From the NCBI GenBank assembly GCA_037126765.1, contig JBBCBC010000001.1, positions 29,372,804-29,436,803 of the forward strand: a stretch of DNA of 64,000 nt. The letters are read 5' to 3'. This document shows positions 34,612 to 44,731 of this stretch, in pieces. Under the pieces are notes generated by a model. It made no database searches, had not been told where the DNA came from, and saw only the letters and a program-made list of their open reading frames with translations. Made by a program: the position numbers and the translations under genes. This DNA comes from Stenogyne calaminthoides (lineage: Eukaryota > Streptophyta > Magnoliopsida > Lamiales > Lamiaceae). Each line of letters begins with the position of its first letter. The first letter of the stretch is position 1.

Positions 34612-35579
34612 TTAAGATGAAGTACTATTTTCAACACGGATTTCATAATCCGTAGGAACTCGAATGGATAAAGTGCTGGAGGGGGCCACCGCCTCCCATG
34701 CTCCTCCTACAAACCACCACTTCTGGTGCCACCCGTCAACCTTATTTGGGATCCCACTCACGAGCTCTTTGCCCTTACGAAGCCGCACGGTGTGATAGCC
34801 TTTGGCCTTAGCAATGGGCGTTATCACGTGGAATATCTCTCCGGGATTGGGCAATCTTTTCAACCCGGCCTGCCCCAAAACGGCCATGGTGGAGATGATG
34901 TAACTCCACCCATTGGGGGTGATTTGCGTGAGGCTCACGTTCCAGGCCGCTAACAGATGGAAAATGGTCGGGTGCAGCGGAAATCGAATTCCGGCCAACA
35001 TGGAAGATTCATTCACAGCGATCATTCCAGGAGGAGGCTGATCTGCACTTTTATCCAGAGTCGGTCCATAAAAATGCACATCCCGGGGCACCTTATACAT
35101 ACGACGAAGTCCCTGCACATACTGATCAGAGAGCACAGATCGGTATCTCCTACCTGACGCGGTAAATTATGACTCAACCGATTTGTGATACTGACGCTCA
35201 GGTCGCTTGTACGGAGCTCGGTTACGGTACAGATCGTAATCAAAGATTCACTTATACGCTCTGTAATCCAGAGCCGAGGCAGAAGGACCGCCATTGATGA
35301 CCATTCCCGTGGGGTGGGATGGAAAAGATTAACATCCAATGGGGGAAGATGGGTAATTTCAGCCAATTCTTCCAGAAATTGGTCATCCACTGTTTCATCA
35401 TTGGCATCGTCTTCCCGGCGATCGCCCATCACCATGGCCGAAGAGCCTTCACTCGCGTGCCTGGTGGCGGAGCCAAAACCCCAGCGGCGGCGCAAGGAAA
35501 GAGGAATATCATTCTCAGAAGAGGAAGAAGCCACCACAGGCTGAGGGGCAAACGGAGATTTGGGAGTTCTAGAATCCAA
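34612..35579 (-). pseudogene. Antisense gene of element C, exon 1 (PF04195-like domain)
   Basis: Starts at the ATG at 35579 (MDSRTPKSPF), 165 bp after a TATA box. It is open to about 35150, where a frameshift moves it to the frame that is open at 35136-34612. The second half holds RDVHFYG, GMIAVNESSMLAGIRFPLHP, TQITPNGWSYIISTMAVL and WWFVGGAWE. This pattern (AGLRFPLHP then LTPNXW) resembles Pfam PF04195, 'putative gypsy type transposon'; that match is from memory. B (QITPNGWSYLLATLTVL) and A share it. Function unknown; the splice to exon 2 is not frame-clean in C. Confidence 0.65.
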
Positions 35580-35743
35580 ACAATCAAAAGGAAACCAAAA
35601 TCTTTACCTGTGATCAACTTCGCTTCAAGGACACAAGAATGTGTTTACGGCAAGGGGGAGAAGAACCAGGAAGTGTATCTTGGAATAATTTTGCCACAGA
35701 ACTATCGCAGGGAATAAGGTTTTCAAAACCTAATTCCCCACCG

Positions 35744-35750
35744 ATTTATA
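35744..35750 (-). promoter_or_regulatory. TATA box of the C antisense gene
   Basis: The minus strand reads TATAAAT about 165 bp upstream of the exon 1 start. Equivalent boxes occur in A (19067-19074) and H (59933-59940). Confidence 0.55.
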
Positions 35751-36060
35751 GAAGAAGAAGGCGGGCCAAAATAAAATTAACCAAACCTTAGCCCCTTAAC
35801 AGCAAGAAGACGCGGAGAGCCTCGCGTGAAACCTACCACAACATCCCAGTGGGCCAATTTGTAGCTCCCCGCGTCATCATCCTGATATGCTATCATTTCA
35901 AATCCCGAAGATCGAGGGAGATTGATGCGATGATTCGTATTATCGAGGCGACCTTCCGCATACTCGATAATGGTAGGTTGCTCAAATGGTCAGATGGTCA
36001 CAAGTTGCTTTCATCCATGTGTCAATTCAAGGTCCCTATGCAGAACAAGCGACCTCAACT
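35751..36060. other. Region between the antisense promoter and the polypurine tract of C
   Basis: About 310 bases without a supported gene. It would be the upstream regulatory side of the antisense promoter. Short motifs are shared with A near 19100-19385 and with B only weakly. Confidence 0.4.
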
Positions 36061-36071
36061 TGAGGGGCAAT
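36061..36071 (+). promoter_or_regulatory. Polypurine tract of element C
   Basis: TGAGGGGCAAT directly before the 3' LTR start, identical to A and H. Confidence 0.8.
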
Positions 36072-36728
36072 TGTTGTAGCATGAATAATCCCGACCTCCC
36101 ACCTGGTCACGAAGGATGACCAGTAGTCTCATAAGATTTGCTTGTAGTGAATTCTGTGAGAGGACCGCAGGACCAACCCAACTAACTCGGGTAAGGCCCA
36201 CCACTCAAGTCACGAAAGTCGGCAACTCGGGAAGTCAGCAACTCAAGAAGTTGCATAATGACTTACATTTTGCATCCTCAAGTCGGGAACGACCTACATC
36301 AGTCCTAACTGCACAGCTCGCGCGGTCAAGGATGATACCCGGCATGCCACGAAATCCGCCCCCGAAGTCCGCTCCATGATTGGTGTGTATTAAAGACAGA
36401 CAACTTTTGGCCCGTCAGGGCGGAATTAGCGATTTCCGTAATTGTAGCCTTTTCACAGGCATTTTCCTTGTGTAAATTCCCACCCAAGAGGTGAGAATGG
36501 TAGTATAAATAGGCCTTCACGGCCACATTTGTAAGAGAGATCATCTTAGTTTTCTAGGCAAATATATTATACACAAATACCTGGCTTGGACGTCCCCTGA
36601 CATAGTCTGATTTAAGGGACGAATCGGGTCACCAATTGCTCATTTTTTCCACATCGCTTTGATTGTGTTTTGCTCATACGCATCTCAAATTCATTGTTAA
36701 GCTGGGCAAATTATAACCAGTTACAACA
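36072..36728 (+). repeat. 3' LTR of element C
   Basis: Starts TGTTGTAGCATG and ends AGTTACAACA. Same length as the 5' copy and about 90% identical by eye. Differences are dominated by transitions, with one cluster of rearranged bases near 36300-36410. Confidence 0.9.
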
Positions 36729-37400
36729 TAGTCGAAGGCGACCTGATTGGCGACCTTGAAGTCCCAGTTCAACCGGTTCTCGTCGGCAACAAGCACACCA
36801 GCAAAAAGAACAAAGGAAATTAGATCAGTACGGAGATGCTCGACACACCCTCAGAAATGAATCTTACGAGGAGCCCACTCTTGGAAGTCGTTAGGTATAA
36901 GGATCTCCAAAATAGAACCCGGGGAGGCACTCTGCCAAGCCCTGCCCACAAACCACCATCGTGGATGCCAATTCTTGACCTTGTTAACTATCCCCCACAC
37001 AATCCTCCGGACGGGGGGTTCTTCAACGCATAGTGCCCCTCCTAACCATGCTGGGCGACCAGCGACCAGTAGTAGTTCACTTCCATGGGCGTAGGTAACC
37101 GGTAAAGGTCGGCCTGGCCAAGCACGGTCAAGGTCGCCAGAAGATAGCTCCACCCATTGGGAGTGATCTGTGCCGGAGCAAGATGCCAAGCGGCCAAGAA
37201 ATGAGAGATCGCCGGATGAAGAGGGAAGAGAAGACCCGCATCCATCGCCACCTCGTGAATGGCGATCATCCCTTCAGGGGGCTGGTCGACTCTCTCCGAC
37301 CGCTCTGAACGATAAAAGAATACATCGTTCGGAGTCTCATACTTGTGGTGGGCGGTGTCCAGATCGGCCTCCGTCATGACGGAGCAATATTTCTCATATT
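36729..37400 (-). pseudogene. Antisense gene of element B, exon 1 and start of exon 2 (right of insertion C)
   Basis: Continuation of B. On the minus strand the 5'-truncated exon 1 enters near 37400 with QYEKYC. It has open stretches 37377-37042 and 37189-36851 holding PNDVFFYRSERSE, GMIAIHEVAMDAGLLFPLHP, QITPNGWSYLLATLTVL and WWFVGRAW, the same PF04195-like block as C. Exon 1 ends at a GTAAGATT donor (36867). The intron carries the TGATCTAATT motif, but its acceptor reads CTG instead of CAG. Exon 2 reads LNWDFKVANQ up to the C insertion and continues at 25921. Joining across C restores homology with C exon 2. Confidence 0.7.
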
Positions 37401-38847
37401 GACTCTTGAATCAAGTAAGAACATAAAGCAGTAAAGAACACACGATTTTATAGTGGTTCGGAGTCCAACTCCTACATCCACTCTTCCCTATCAGCAGGGG
37501 TACCAACTAAACCAATTGGACTTAGATTAATGTGTTATTCCAACACAATACAACAGATGTTTAATGAGTTCTCACTCTCTCGGGACTTATCTCCCTCACG
37601 GGATTGCCTATAGATGTTTAACGAGTTCTCACTCCAACCCAGAAAGTAAGTTAGTCCAACTAACTTACAATTCTTGCTTAACAAAACTTAACCTATCACT
37701 CGGTATGGGGTAAGTTTGTTTGTTGTCCAACTAGGTTGAGATTTTTCCTTACAATTGTTTAGCCTCAATGCTAAGGTTGGGGAAATCTCTCTAAGCTTAG
37801 GATATTACATTTGTGCTTAGATCTAGGATAGAACACTCTTGCATATATGCGTGTATTTCTTGTTCAGTGTTCTATGGTGGAAATGCTAGATGATTTGGCT
37901 TTTAGCTTGATGGATGTTTCACGCATTTTCCACACTGAATAATGAAGAAAGAACTTGTATTTATAGTGTGGATTTGAATGTTACCGTTGGATGGAGTCAC
38001 ATTCAAATCCATACTAATCTTGATATATGTGCAGCTTTGTCATGCTGGTTGTCTTCCTCTCATTGGTCCACATCATCTGAATCTAACGGTTATATTCTTC
38101 AGATGATCTGATCCTCAGCTTTCTCGAACTCAGGCTCCCTTGGACTCAGGATTCTTGGCTCAGCAGACTTATCTTTAGTGGACCTCGTCTGATCAGGCAT
38201 ACTGACACTCAGGTTTACTGAGTTTAGCTCTTCTGACTTCAGACATTCTGACCCTCAAGTCACTTGACTCAGGCTATCTGATCATCAGCGTTCTGGTTCT
38301 CAGTGAACATGTCTTCAGATGACTTGTCTTTTCTGAGGACATCAGATCAGGTGACTTCTTCTCTCAGTGAACTTGTCTTCAGTAAACTTGTGCACTTCAT
38401 CTAAACCATCGGTCTCGTCTGATCTTTGTTCAACCTCATCTGATCTCGATCACGTCTTATCTCGATCAGTCTCATCTGCTCCTCTTCTGATCAGTTTGTC
38501 TGCTCTTCTGATCATCTGATCTGGTATGCTGATTGGATTGCCTGATTCATCTGATCTGGTATGTTGATCTGGTCTGCCTGATTCATCTGATCTGGTCTCT
38601 TCACAGCATCAACATTTTTTTTTTTTGTTCAGCTCATCAGTTAACTCGAAACTCATCTTACTCATCTGATCTCGATCAGCCTCGTCTGCAGCCTCATCTG
38701 ATCTTGATCATCTTATCTTCTGATCTCATGAGTTCCCCCTTAACTTGTTCTCTCGTTCCCCCTCAACTTGTTATCTGTAGATTTAGCTTAAATAACACAA
38801 GTTGATAATGTTTTGGCATAATTCATCAAAACTCAAATATCCCAACA
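37400..38847 (-). repeat. Element E: lone copia LTR (Maximus/SIRE-like), minus orientation
   Basis: On the minus strand it begins TGTTGGGATATTTGAGTTTT at 38847 and runs about 1.45 kb to a terminal region with CCACTATA and TGTGTTCTTTA, which recurs in G near 62262-62290. A CACTATAAATACAAG TATA region is near 37955, also matched in G. The interior is full of ATCTGATC-type short repeats. No coding interior adjoins it. Possible duplication TCATA/TCATG at the ends. The left border with B is uncertain by about 15 bp. The lineage label rests on general resemblance. Confidence 0.6.
38280..38740. repeat. Degenerate short repeats in the E LTR
   Basis: Repeated ATCTGATC, CTCATCTGATC and GATCAG words, with a clear 36-bp unit (GCCTGATTCATCTGATCTGG core) twice around 38540-38600, and a run of 12 T at 38615-38626. 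G carries a related GATCGA-rich stretch at about 62695-62940. Confidence 0.65.
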
Positions 38848-39177
38848 TCATGATTACTAAGTTTAAGTCTTTTATTTTGTATATTAAGAACATTATATGC
38901 ACAATTCAACAAATATAAACCATTCAATAAAGAAGCATTTCCATAAACATCACCATTAAGCGAAAAATAACAATTAATTGTTTGCAAAATGGAAGGAAAA
39001 TCCCTCAATGTCTAACATCGGAATGGAAATAATGTTGCAAGTAATAGATGGAACAAAATAACAGCTATTAAGTTCTAATCTAAACTCAGAGGGTAAGTCT
39101 AAAACATATGTCCCCACACGTTCAACAGCAACTCTTGCTCCATTCCCAACGTGTAAGGCGACTTCACCCGGCCTAAC
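38848..39177 (-). pseudogene. Element D copia pol piece: protease end and GAG-pre-integrase start
   Basis: Read on the minus strand from 39177: RPGEVALHVGNGARVAVE, then LPSEFRLELNSCYFVPSI, IISIPMLDIEGFSFHF, a stop, and VYGNASLLNGLYLLN with KRLKLSNHD at the end. This is the classic plant copia stretch between protease and the GAG-pre-integrase domain. It stops abruptly at the E LTR. The upstream part of the same protein continues at 47871, across insertion F. Confidence 0.8.
39173..39177. repeat. Target-site duplication of F, left copy
   Basis: CTAAC, exactly repeated at 47871-47875, adjoining the LTR ends TGTTGGGAAATTAG and AACCCCAACA. It is the only perfect target duplication seen in this window. 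Confidence 0.9.
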
Positions 39178-40896
39178 TGTTGGGAAATTAGGGGGGCCGG
39201 ATCTATTCGAGATGAATTTAAATACATATTTAAATTAATCAATTAATTACTAGCATGAATTAATCCTAAATCAATTCAACATAATAATTAAACAAGCAAT
39301 TAAGCAACATGCGTACAAGTAATTCACGTAAATCCTAAGCATGCGGAATCTAGGAATTACATAAATACTAACCTCTCGTAGAGACAACCGTTGAGACGAT
39401 GGATCCACCCAAAGTACCTTCTCAAATATGTCCCACGTCCACGAACGTAATCCGGTGGGAGAATTATCAACGAACGATTTTAATTTAAAGGAGAAAAATA
39501 AAATATTTTTTCCACCACCTTTGTGGATTTCTAATTTTTCCAACACATGGAATTGCAATTGGGGATGAAAAATTCATCCCTTATTTATAGGAGTAGAGAT
39601 GGACGAAAATTTTAGGTCATATGGGCATTGGAAAATTTCATTGCTTCTTCCTCAAGACACAATCTAGAATATATCCAATATATTCTATTTCCCAAAATAT
39701 CTCCCAACAAAATCTTCTCATCCTTTTTTCCTCCCTTATTTTCGAAAATATCATTCAAGTAGGGAAGAAATAAGATCTTTTTCCTTTCTTGAATTTATGG
39801 GATAAACTTGTATCTCAAGAATACTTATTCCATAAGATATTTCCAAGAAAATCAAGAAAAAATCTTTTTCTCTTTCCTACCCTATTTTTCGAAAATAATT
39901 GTGAAAAATTAGGCAAAATATTTTCTTCCCCTTTTCATTAATTGGACTTTAATTTAGGTTATTTGAGGGGCCTGTAGGAGAATTAATATTGGACCTCCAA
40001 TGGACTATGAAACCATAATATTTAGCCAAAATATTATTCAAGTCCATTAATATTAATTTACTCCACTATATAATTAATATTGAACTATTCATCTTATCCC
40101 ACATTACGACTTCACAATAATATGGCTCCCGGTCATTATTTCCCGTGTTTAAGATTATCTTAGTCCACTAATTAATTAAGCCACTGAACAAGCTTTGTAT
40201 TAATTAATATCTTTGTCCTTGGAGTAAAGACAGCTCAACATTATTATCCGTTCCCGAAATAAATTTCCACTTGCAAGATTTGGTATGATAAAGATTCTGA
40301 GTCCACCAAGGGGACAAATCAAGCAAGATGTGCTTGCACACGATTCTCTGTATTAAATCTTAGCGATCGTTGTGTAACTAATATATTGCCCAAGATATAA
40401 GGTATCGAATCACAATGATTCACTTCCCATCATAAGTCAAAGCAATAGTTATTAATTTCACACCATCCTATTTAAGGAACGGAGATTAAGAAATAACGCA
40501 CCACTGAGGTCTAATTCTTGTATATTCAGTACCGAAGAATTTATCCTCATGTAGGTCCTATTCAAAAGATCGTCATGCACTAAGTGTAATTCTCTTGGTC
40601 AAGAAAAGTCAATCGAGCCTTACACTTCAACCGCTCATGATGGATTGTTCATTTCAACGGGTTGTGAATTTGTACTTAATCACCGTGATCAATTAATTTG
40701 ATCTTTCGTGATCTGGTATCACCAAATTAACTTCAACGTAATACGTACTTTCTTATCGAACGAGTTTGCAATAAATATATATAACATTCATTCATATTTA
40801 GTGCAACAGTGATAAATAATTTATTTCAATAAATAAATAAGAAATTCAGTTTGGTTATACAAAGTAAAAAACATACTTTTCAGTATAACCCCAACA
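39178..40896 (-). repeat. 3' LTR of element F (1719 bp)
   Basis: TGTTGGGAAATTAGG to AACCCCAACA; aligns throughout with 46148-47870 at well over 90% by eye. The minus-strand TATA region reads CTATAAATAA at 39581-39590. Confidence 0.9.
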
Positions 40897-40906
40897 ATCT
40901 CCCACT
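40897..40906 (-). promoter_or_regulatory. Polypurine tract of F
   Basis: The minus strand reads AAGTGGGAGAT directly before the 3' LTR; same as copia-1. Confidence 0.65.
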
Positions 40907-41097
40907 TATACTCAAAGTCTACTTTTAAGTATACTACAGCACATCTCGTGTTCTATGTGACATCTAATGTCACCCTACACGAACCAAATAATATTTCTCC
41001 CACTTTAATCAAAGCAGATTGGCAATGGTCTTGACACTCATTCCTTCCACATATCTCTCGAATGTACTCTGAGGCAGACCCTTTGTGAATGGATCTG

Positions 41098-42888
41098 CTA
41101 GGTTACTTCGGATGCAATCTTTGCCACCTCTATGTCTCCTCTCTTAAAGATTTCTCTTATAAGATGGTATTTTCTTTCTATGTGTTTGCTGGCCTTGTGG
41201 GCTCTCGGTTCCCTAGAATTTGTAACTGCTCCGGCGTTATCACAGTAAATCGTGATCGTACTGGGCAAATCCGAAACAACGTCCAAGTCCACTAGGAAGT
41301 TCCTGAGCCAAACCGCTTCTTTTGCTGCATCACAAGCAACTACATATTCGGCTTCCATGGTAGAATCGGCGATGCATTTCTGCTTATACGCTTCTTCAAG
41401 TCATGGCTCCTCCCCCCATGCAAAACACACTACCCGAGGTTGACTTTCTGGAGTCTAAGTCCGATTGGAAACCGAGTTCGTAAACCAAGGGATTAGATTA
41501 GATCGATCGATCGATAAACCAGCATTATGTCCCGTGTCCTCTTTAGATACTTCAGAATGTTTTTAACTGTAGTACAATGCCCTTTCCTGGGGTTTCTTTG
41601 ATATCTTGCCACCATGCCTACGGCGAAGCAGATATCCGGTCTCGTGCACAGCATTGCATACATGAGGCTTCCTACAGCCGAAGCATAAGGAATGCCCTTC
41701 ATGTCATCCATCTCCTTTTGTGTATTGGGACACATTTCTTTGGATACATGGATTCCGTGTCTGAAAGGTACAAAACCTTTCTTGGAATCTTGCATGCTGA
41801 ATCGCTTCAAAACGATGTCTATGTACGGCTTTTTAAAAGCCCGATCATCCTTTTCTTGCGATCTCGAAAGTGATCTTGATCCCTAGTATGTGACCGACTT
41901 CTCCCAAGTCCTTCATATCAAACTGCTTTTGACACCATGTTCTTTACGCCCCGACAACATCTTTACATCGCTCCCAATGAGTAGAATGTCGCCTCACGAT
42001 AGTACTAAAAATATCAAGGCGCCTCACACGCCTTTTGTAAACACAACTTTCGAAATTGTTTTGATCAAAACCGTAGGATTTTATAACTTGATCAAAACAC
42101 TGATTCCAAGCACGGGATGCTTGCTTCAGCCCATAAATGGACTTCTTTAGCTTGCAAACCAGATGCTCTTGGCCTTTTTCAATGAAGCTTCGGGTTGTTG
42201 CATATAGATTTCCTCGTCAAGACTTCTGTTAAGGAAAGTTGTCTTAACATCCATTTTTCAGATCTCAAAATCTAGGTGCGCAGCAATCGACAAGAGAATT
42301 CGGATGGACTTGAGCATGGCTACGGACGAAAAGGTTTCCTCATAGTCGATCCCTTCTTTTTGAGTGTACCCTTTCTCCACGAGTCTTGCCTTAAAAGTTT
42401 CAACCTTTAAGTGGTCCTCTTTTTCTCTTGTATACCCACTTGCATCCAATGGGTCTTATCCCATTAAGTGGTTCGACTAGCTCCCACACCTTATTGTGAT
42501 CCATTGAACCCATCTCGGCTTCCATTGCGGTTTGCCAAGATTCTGCATATTTGTCTTGGATCGCCTCGTTGTAGGACCATGGATTTGATTCTTCTCCTGA
42601 GATCAAGTCCAAGGACTCTCCTATCCCCAAGAATCGCTCAGGTTGCTTGACAACCCTCCCACTACGATGAGGTTCTGGTTGTGTAGGTGTGAAGCATGGT
42701 ACGTCTTCTTGTACAGTTGGCAAAGGAGTTGGCCCCCTAAGTTCTTCTAAGGTAATCTCTCTTCTAGGCTTTCTATCGTTCATATAGTCTTCTTCCAAAA
42801 ATCTAAAGTGCGTACTGATTACGACCTTTTGATCTTTGGGACCATAGAACATGCATCCCTTCGTTCCTTCAGGGTATCCTACAAACAA
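41098..42888 (-). pseudogene. RT and RNase H of element F
   Basis: Minus strand. The piece at 42888-42400 carries the end of integrase (MFVGYPEGTKGCMFYGP) and the RT start ([28 protein letters not shown]). 42449-42258 continues with [20 protein letters not shown]. The active-site region near 41985-42000 has a 2-bp insertion compared with copia-1, so YVDD is not readable. 41810-41493 holds the RT thumb (MKGIPYASAVGSLMYAM). RNase H is open at 41358-41098 (MEAEYVVACDAAKEAVWLR, IYCDNAGAV, KHIERKYHLIRE). Several frameshifts. Confidence 0.85.
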
Positions 42889-42894
42889 CCTTAA

Positions 42895-43945
42895 TTATGA
42901 ACTTGCATCCAATTTGTCAGCTTCCTTGTCCAACACGTATGCCGGACACCCCCAGATCCTCATGTGTCCTAAGCTGGGCTTGCGCCCTGTCCATAATTCT
43001 CTAGGGGTTTTGGAAACCGATTTGGATGGCACTAAGTTTAGAATATAAGCTATTGTTTGCAAGGCATAACCCCAAAATGATTTTGGTAAATCTGCGTAAC
43101 TCATCATTGATCTCACCATTTCTAGAAGCGTTCTGTTTCTTCGTTCTGCAACCCCATTTTGTTGAGGGGTACTGGGTGCAGTCAACTGGGATGCAATCCC
43201 TTCATCCGAGAGGTAGTTCAAAATTCATTGCTGAGGTATTCGCCTCCACGATCAGGTTGTAGAAACTTGATACTCTTTTCCTTATGATTCTCTACTTGAG
43301 CTTTAAATTCTTTGAATTTATCAAAAGTCTCAGATTTATGCTTCATTAGGAAAATGTACCCATGGTGTGAGTAATCATTGATAAACGTAACGAAATACTC
43401 GTAGCCACCTCTAGCTTTGATTTGCATTGGACCACATACATCGGTGTGAATGATTTCCAACACTTCTTTAGCTCTAAGCCCTTGGCTCCAAATGCCCTCT
43501 TGGTCATCTTACCCTCAAAGCATGATTCGCAAGTTGGAAATGGTTCAATTAGGAGGGACTCCAATGAGCCATCTTGGACCAACCTTTGGATCCTCTTCGG
43601 GTTAATATGACCGAATCTTAAGTGCCAAAGAAGTGTCTCGTTCACGTTGATCGAACGTTTTCTTTTGCTTGAAACAGTAGATGTGTTACAAGATGCATTT
43701 CGTGAGTGGTGTGCACAGTTAATAATGTAGAGATTGTTCTTTAAAGTTCCATGACAGATAACCAAATCATTTCGAAAAACAATAACATTTTTATTAAAAC
43801 GAACAGAATATCCATCAACAAATAGTTTTGAAACAGAAATAAGGTTTTTCCAAAAAACAGGAACATAAAGAACGTCTCTTAAAATTAAACTCTTGTCTTC
43901 AAAAGACAGGTGCACGTCTCCCACTGCTTCAGCTGCCACTCTCAT
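42895..43945 (-). pseudogene. GAG-pre-integrase and integrase of element F
   Basis: The longest frame of F, 43945-43346, covers the end of protease, the GAG-pre-integrase (LWHLRFGHINPKRIQRLV, PTCESCFEGK; zinc site H..H..C..C) and runs to the integrase start. 43463-43218 has DVCGPM (first Asp) and LQPDRGGEYLS (second Asp; Gln-Pro replaces the usual Arg-Ser before it). 43221-42895 has TPQQNGVAERRNRTLLEM with the catalytic Glu. The frames overlap only through shifts near 43400 and 43220, so the chain is broken although all three catalytic residues are present. Confidence 0.85.
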
Positions 43946-44731
43946 AGCATCGCCTAGCGTGATGAGGATCTCACTTCCACTAAGTTGTCGGGTCCGCTTG
44001 AACCCGTGAAGTAAACATGATTAGTGGACCCCGTATCCATTACCCACGAATGGGTAGCATACGCCGCTAAACAATTTTCAACAACTAGTGCTGAGAATTA
44101 TCTTTCTTTCCGGCCCTTTTGGGGTTGGAACAGGCTAACCTCCAATGTCCTTTTGCAGTTAAAACACTTCCTCTTTGGATTTTTCTTGACACCACCAGCA
44201 TTCCTCATCTTTGTTTGGGTTATATCCCAACAATCTTACCATTGCCCTTGGCAACAATTGAGTTTGATTGCTTATAGCTTTTGGTCCTCTTCTTCTTCTT
44301 ACCTTCCCTTGGCCTAGAAAATGAAGACGGACCACTTGCCGTCAAAGCTTGAGTTTTGTGCTCCATCAATGTCCGAGACCAAAGCTTGCAACAAATCAGC
44401 TAGTGAGGCCAAATTGCTCAAAATTTTTTTGACAGAGAGTGGAGTACCAAAGGACCTCAAGTTTGTTCAGATGGGCCATTAATTTTGAGGGTGTAATCCC
44501 TTACGGGATTGCCCTCCACCATTTTTAGCAACGACATCTCTCGCAAGGTGATCTGACGAGCCCCGCATTTTTGACTCGTCAGTTGGCTCATCTGATTTTT
44601 GGTGTGTCAAGAATCCACTTGTGCTTTTGTGCAGTTAGGACAATCATAACTTTTGTTTCCAATCAACATAGTCTCCTATACAATTCTATTGACTTTAAGT
44701 ATATAAATAGTGGATTAAAAGGTTGCGACAT
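43946..44731 (-). pseudogene. gag and protease of element F
   Basis: Inferred start ATG at 44731 in the ATGTCGCAACC context shared with copia-1 (MSQPFNPL). Recognisable are a KWILDTPK-like segment, a KCFNCKRTGHW-like zinc knuckle spread over two frames near 44140-44190, and the protease active site WVMDTGSTNHV around 44015-44050 (Asp-Thr-Gly). Many stops and indels, and gag looks shorter than usual. The protease motif itself is intact. Confidence 0.7.

Larger units (their letters stand above)
25922..36728 (+). mobile_element. Element C: full-length Tat-type gypsy inserted in B
   Basis: Both LTRs are 657 bp, with inverted ends TGTTGTA and TACAACA (TAAAACA in the 5' copy). The element is 10,807 bp and holds gag, protease, RT, RNase H, second RNase H, integrase, an antisense gene, a polypurine tract and the LTR. 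It interrupts the antisense gene of B. The bases flanking it are TACTA and TAGTC, so no intact target duplication remains. LTR identity is about 90% by eye, with many transitions. It is the best preserved Tat copy here. Confidence 0.9.

Noticed and set aside
35130..35165. A GT...AG interval of 34 nt in C antisense exon 1 as an intron
   Set aside because: Too short for a plant intron; a simple frameshift explains the change of frame.
33181..35579. The antisense gene as a host gene captured at this locus
   Set aside because: The same gene lies at the same place and orientation in A, B, C and H, so it belongs to the elements.
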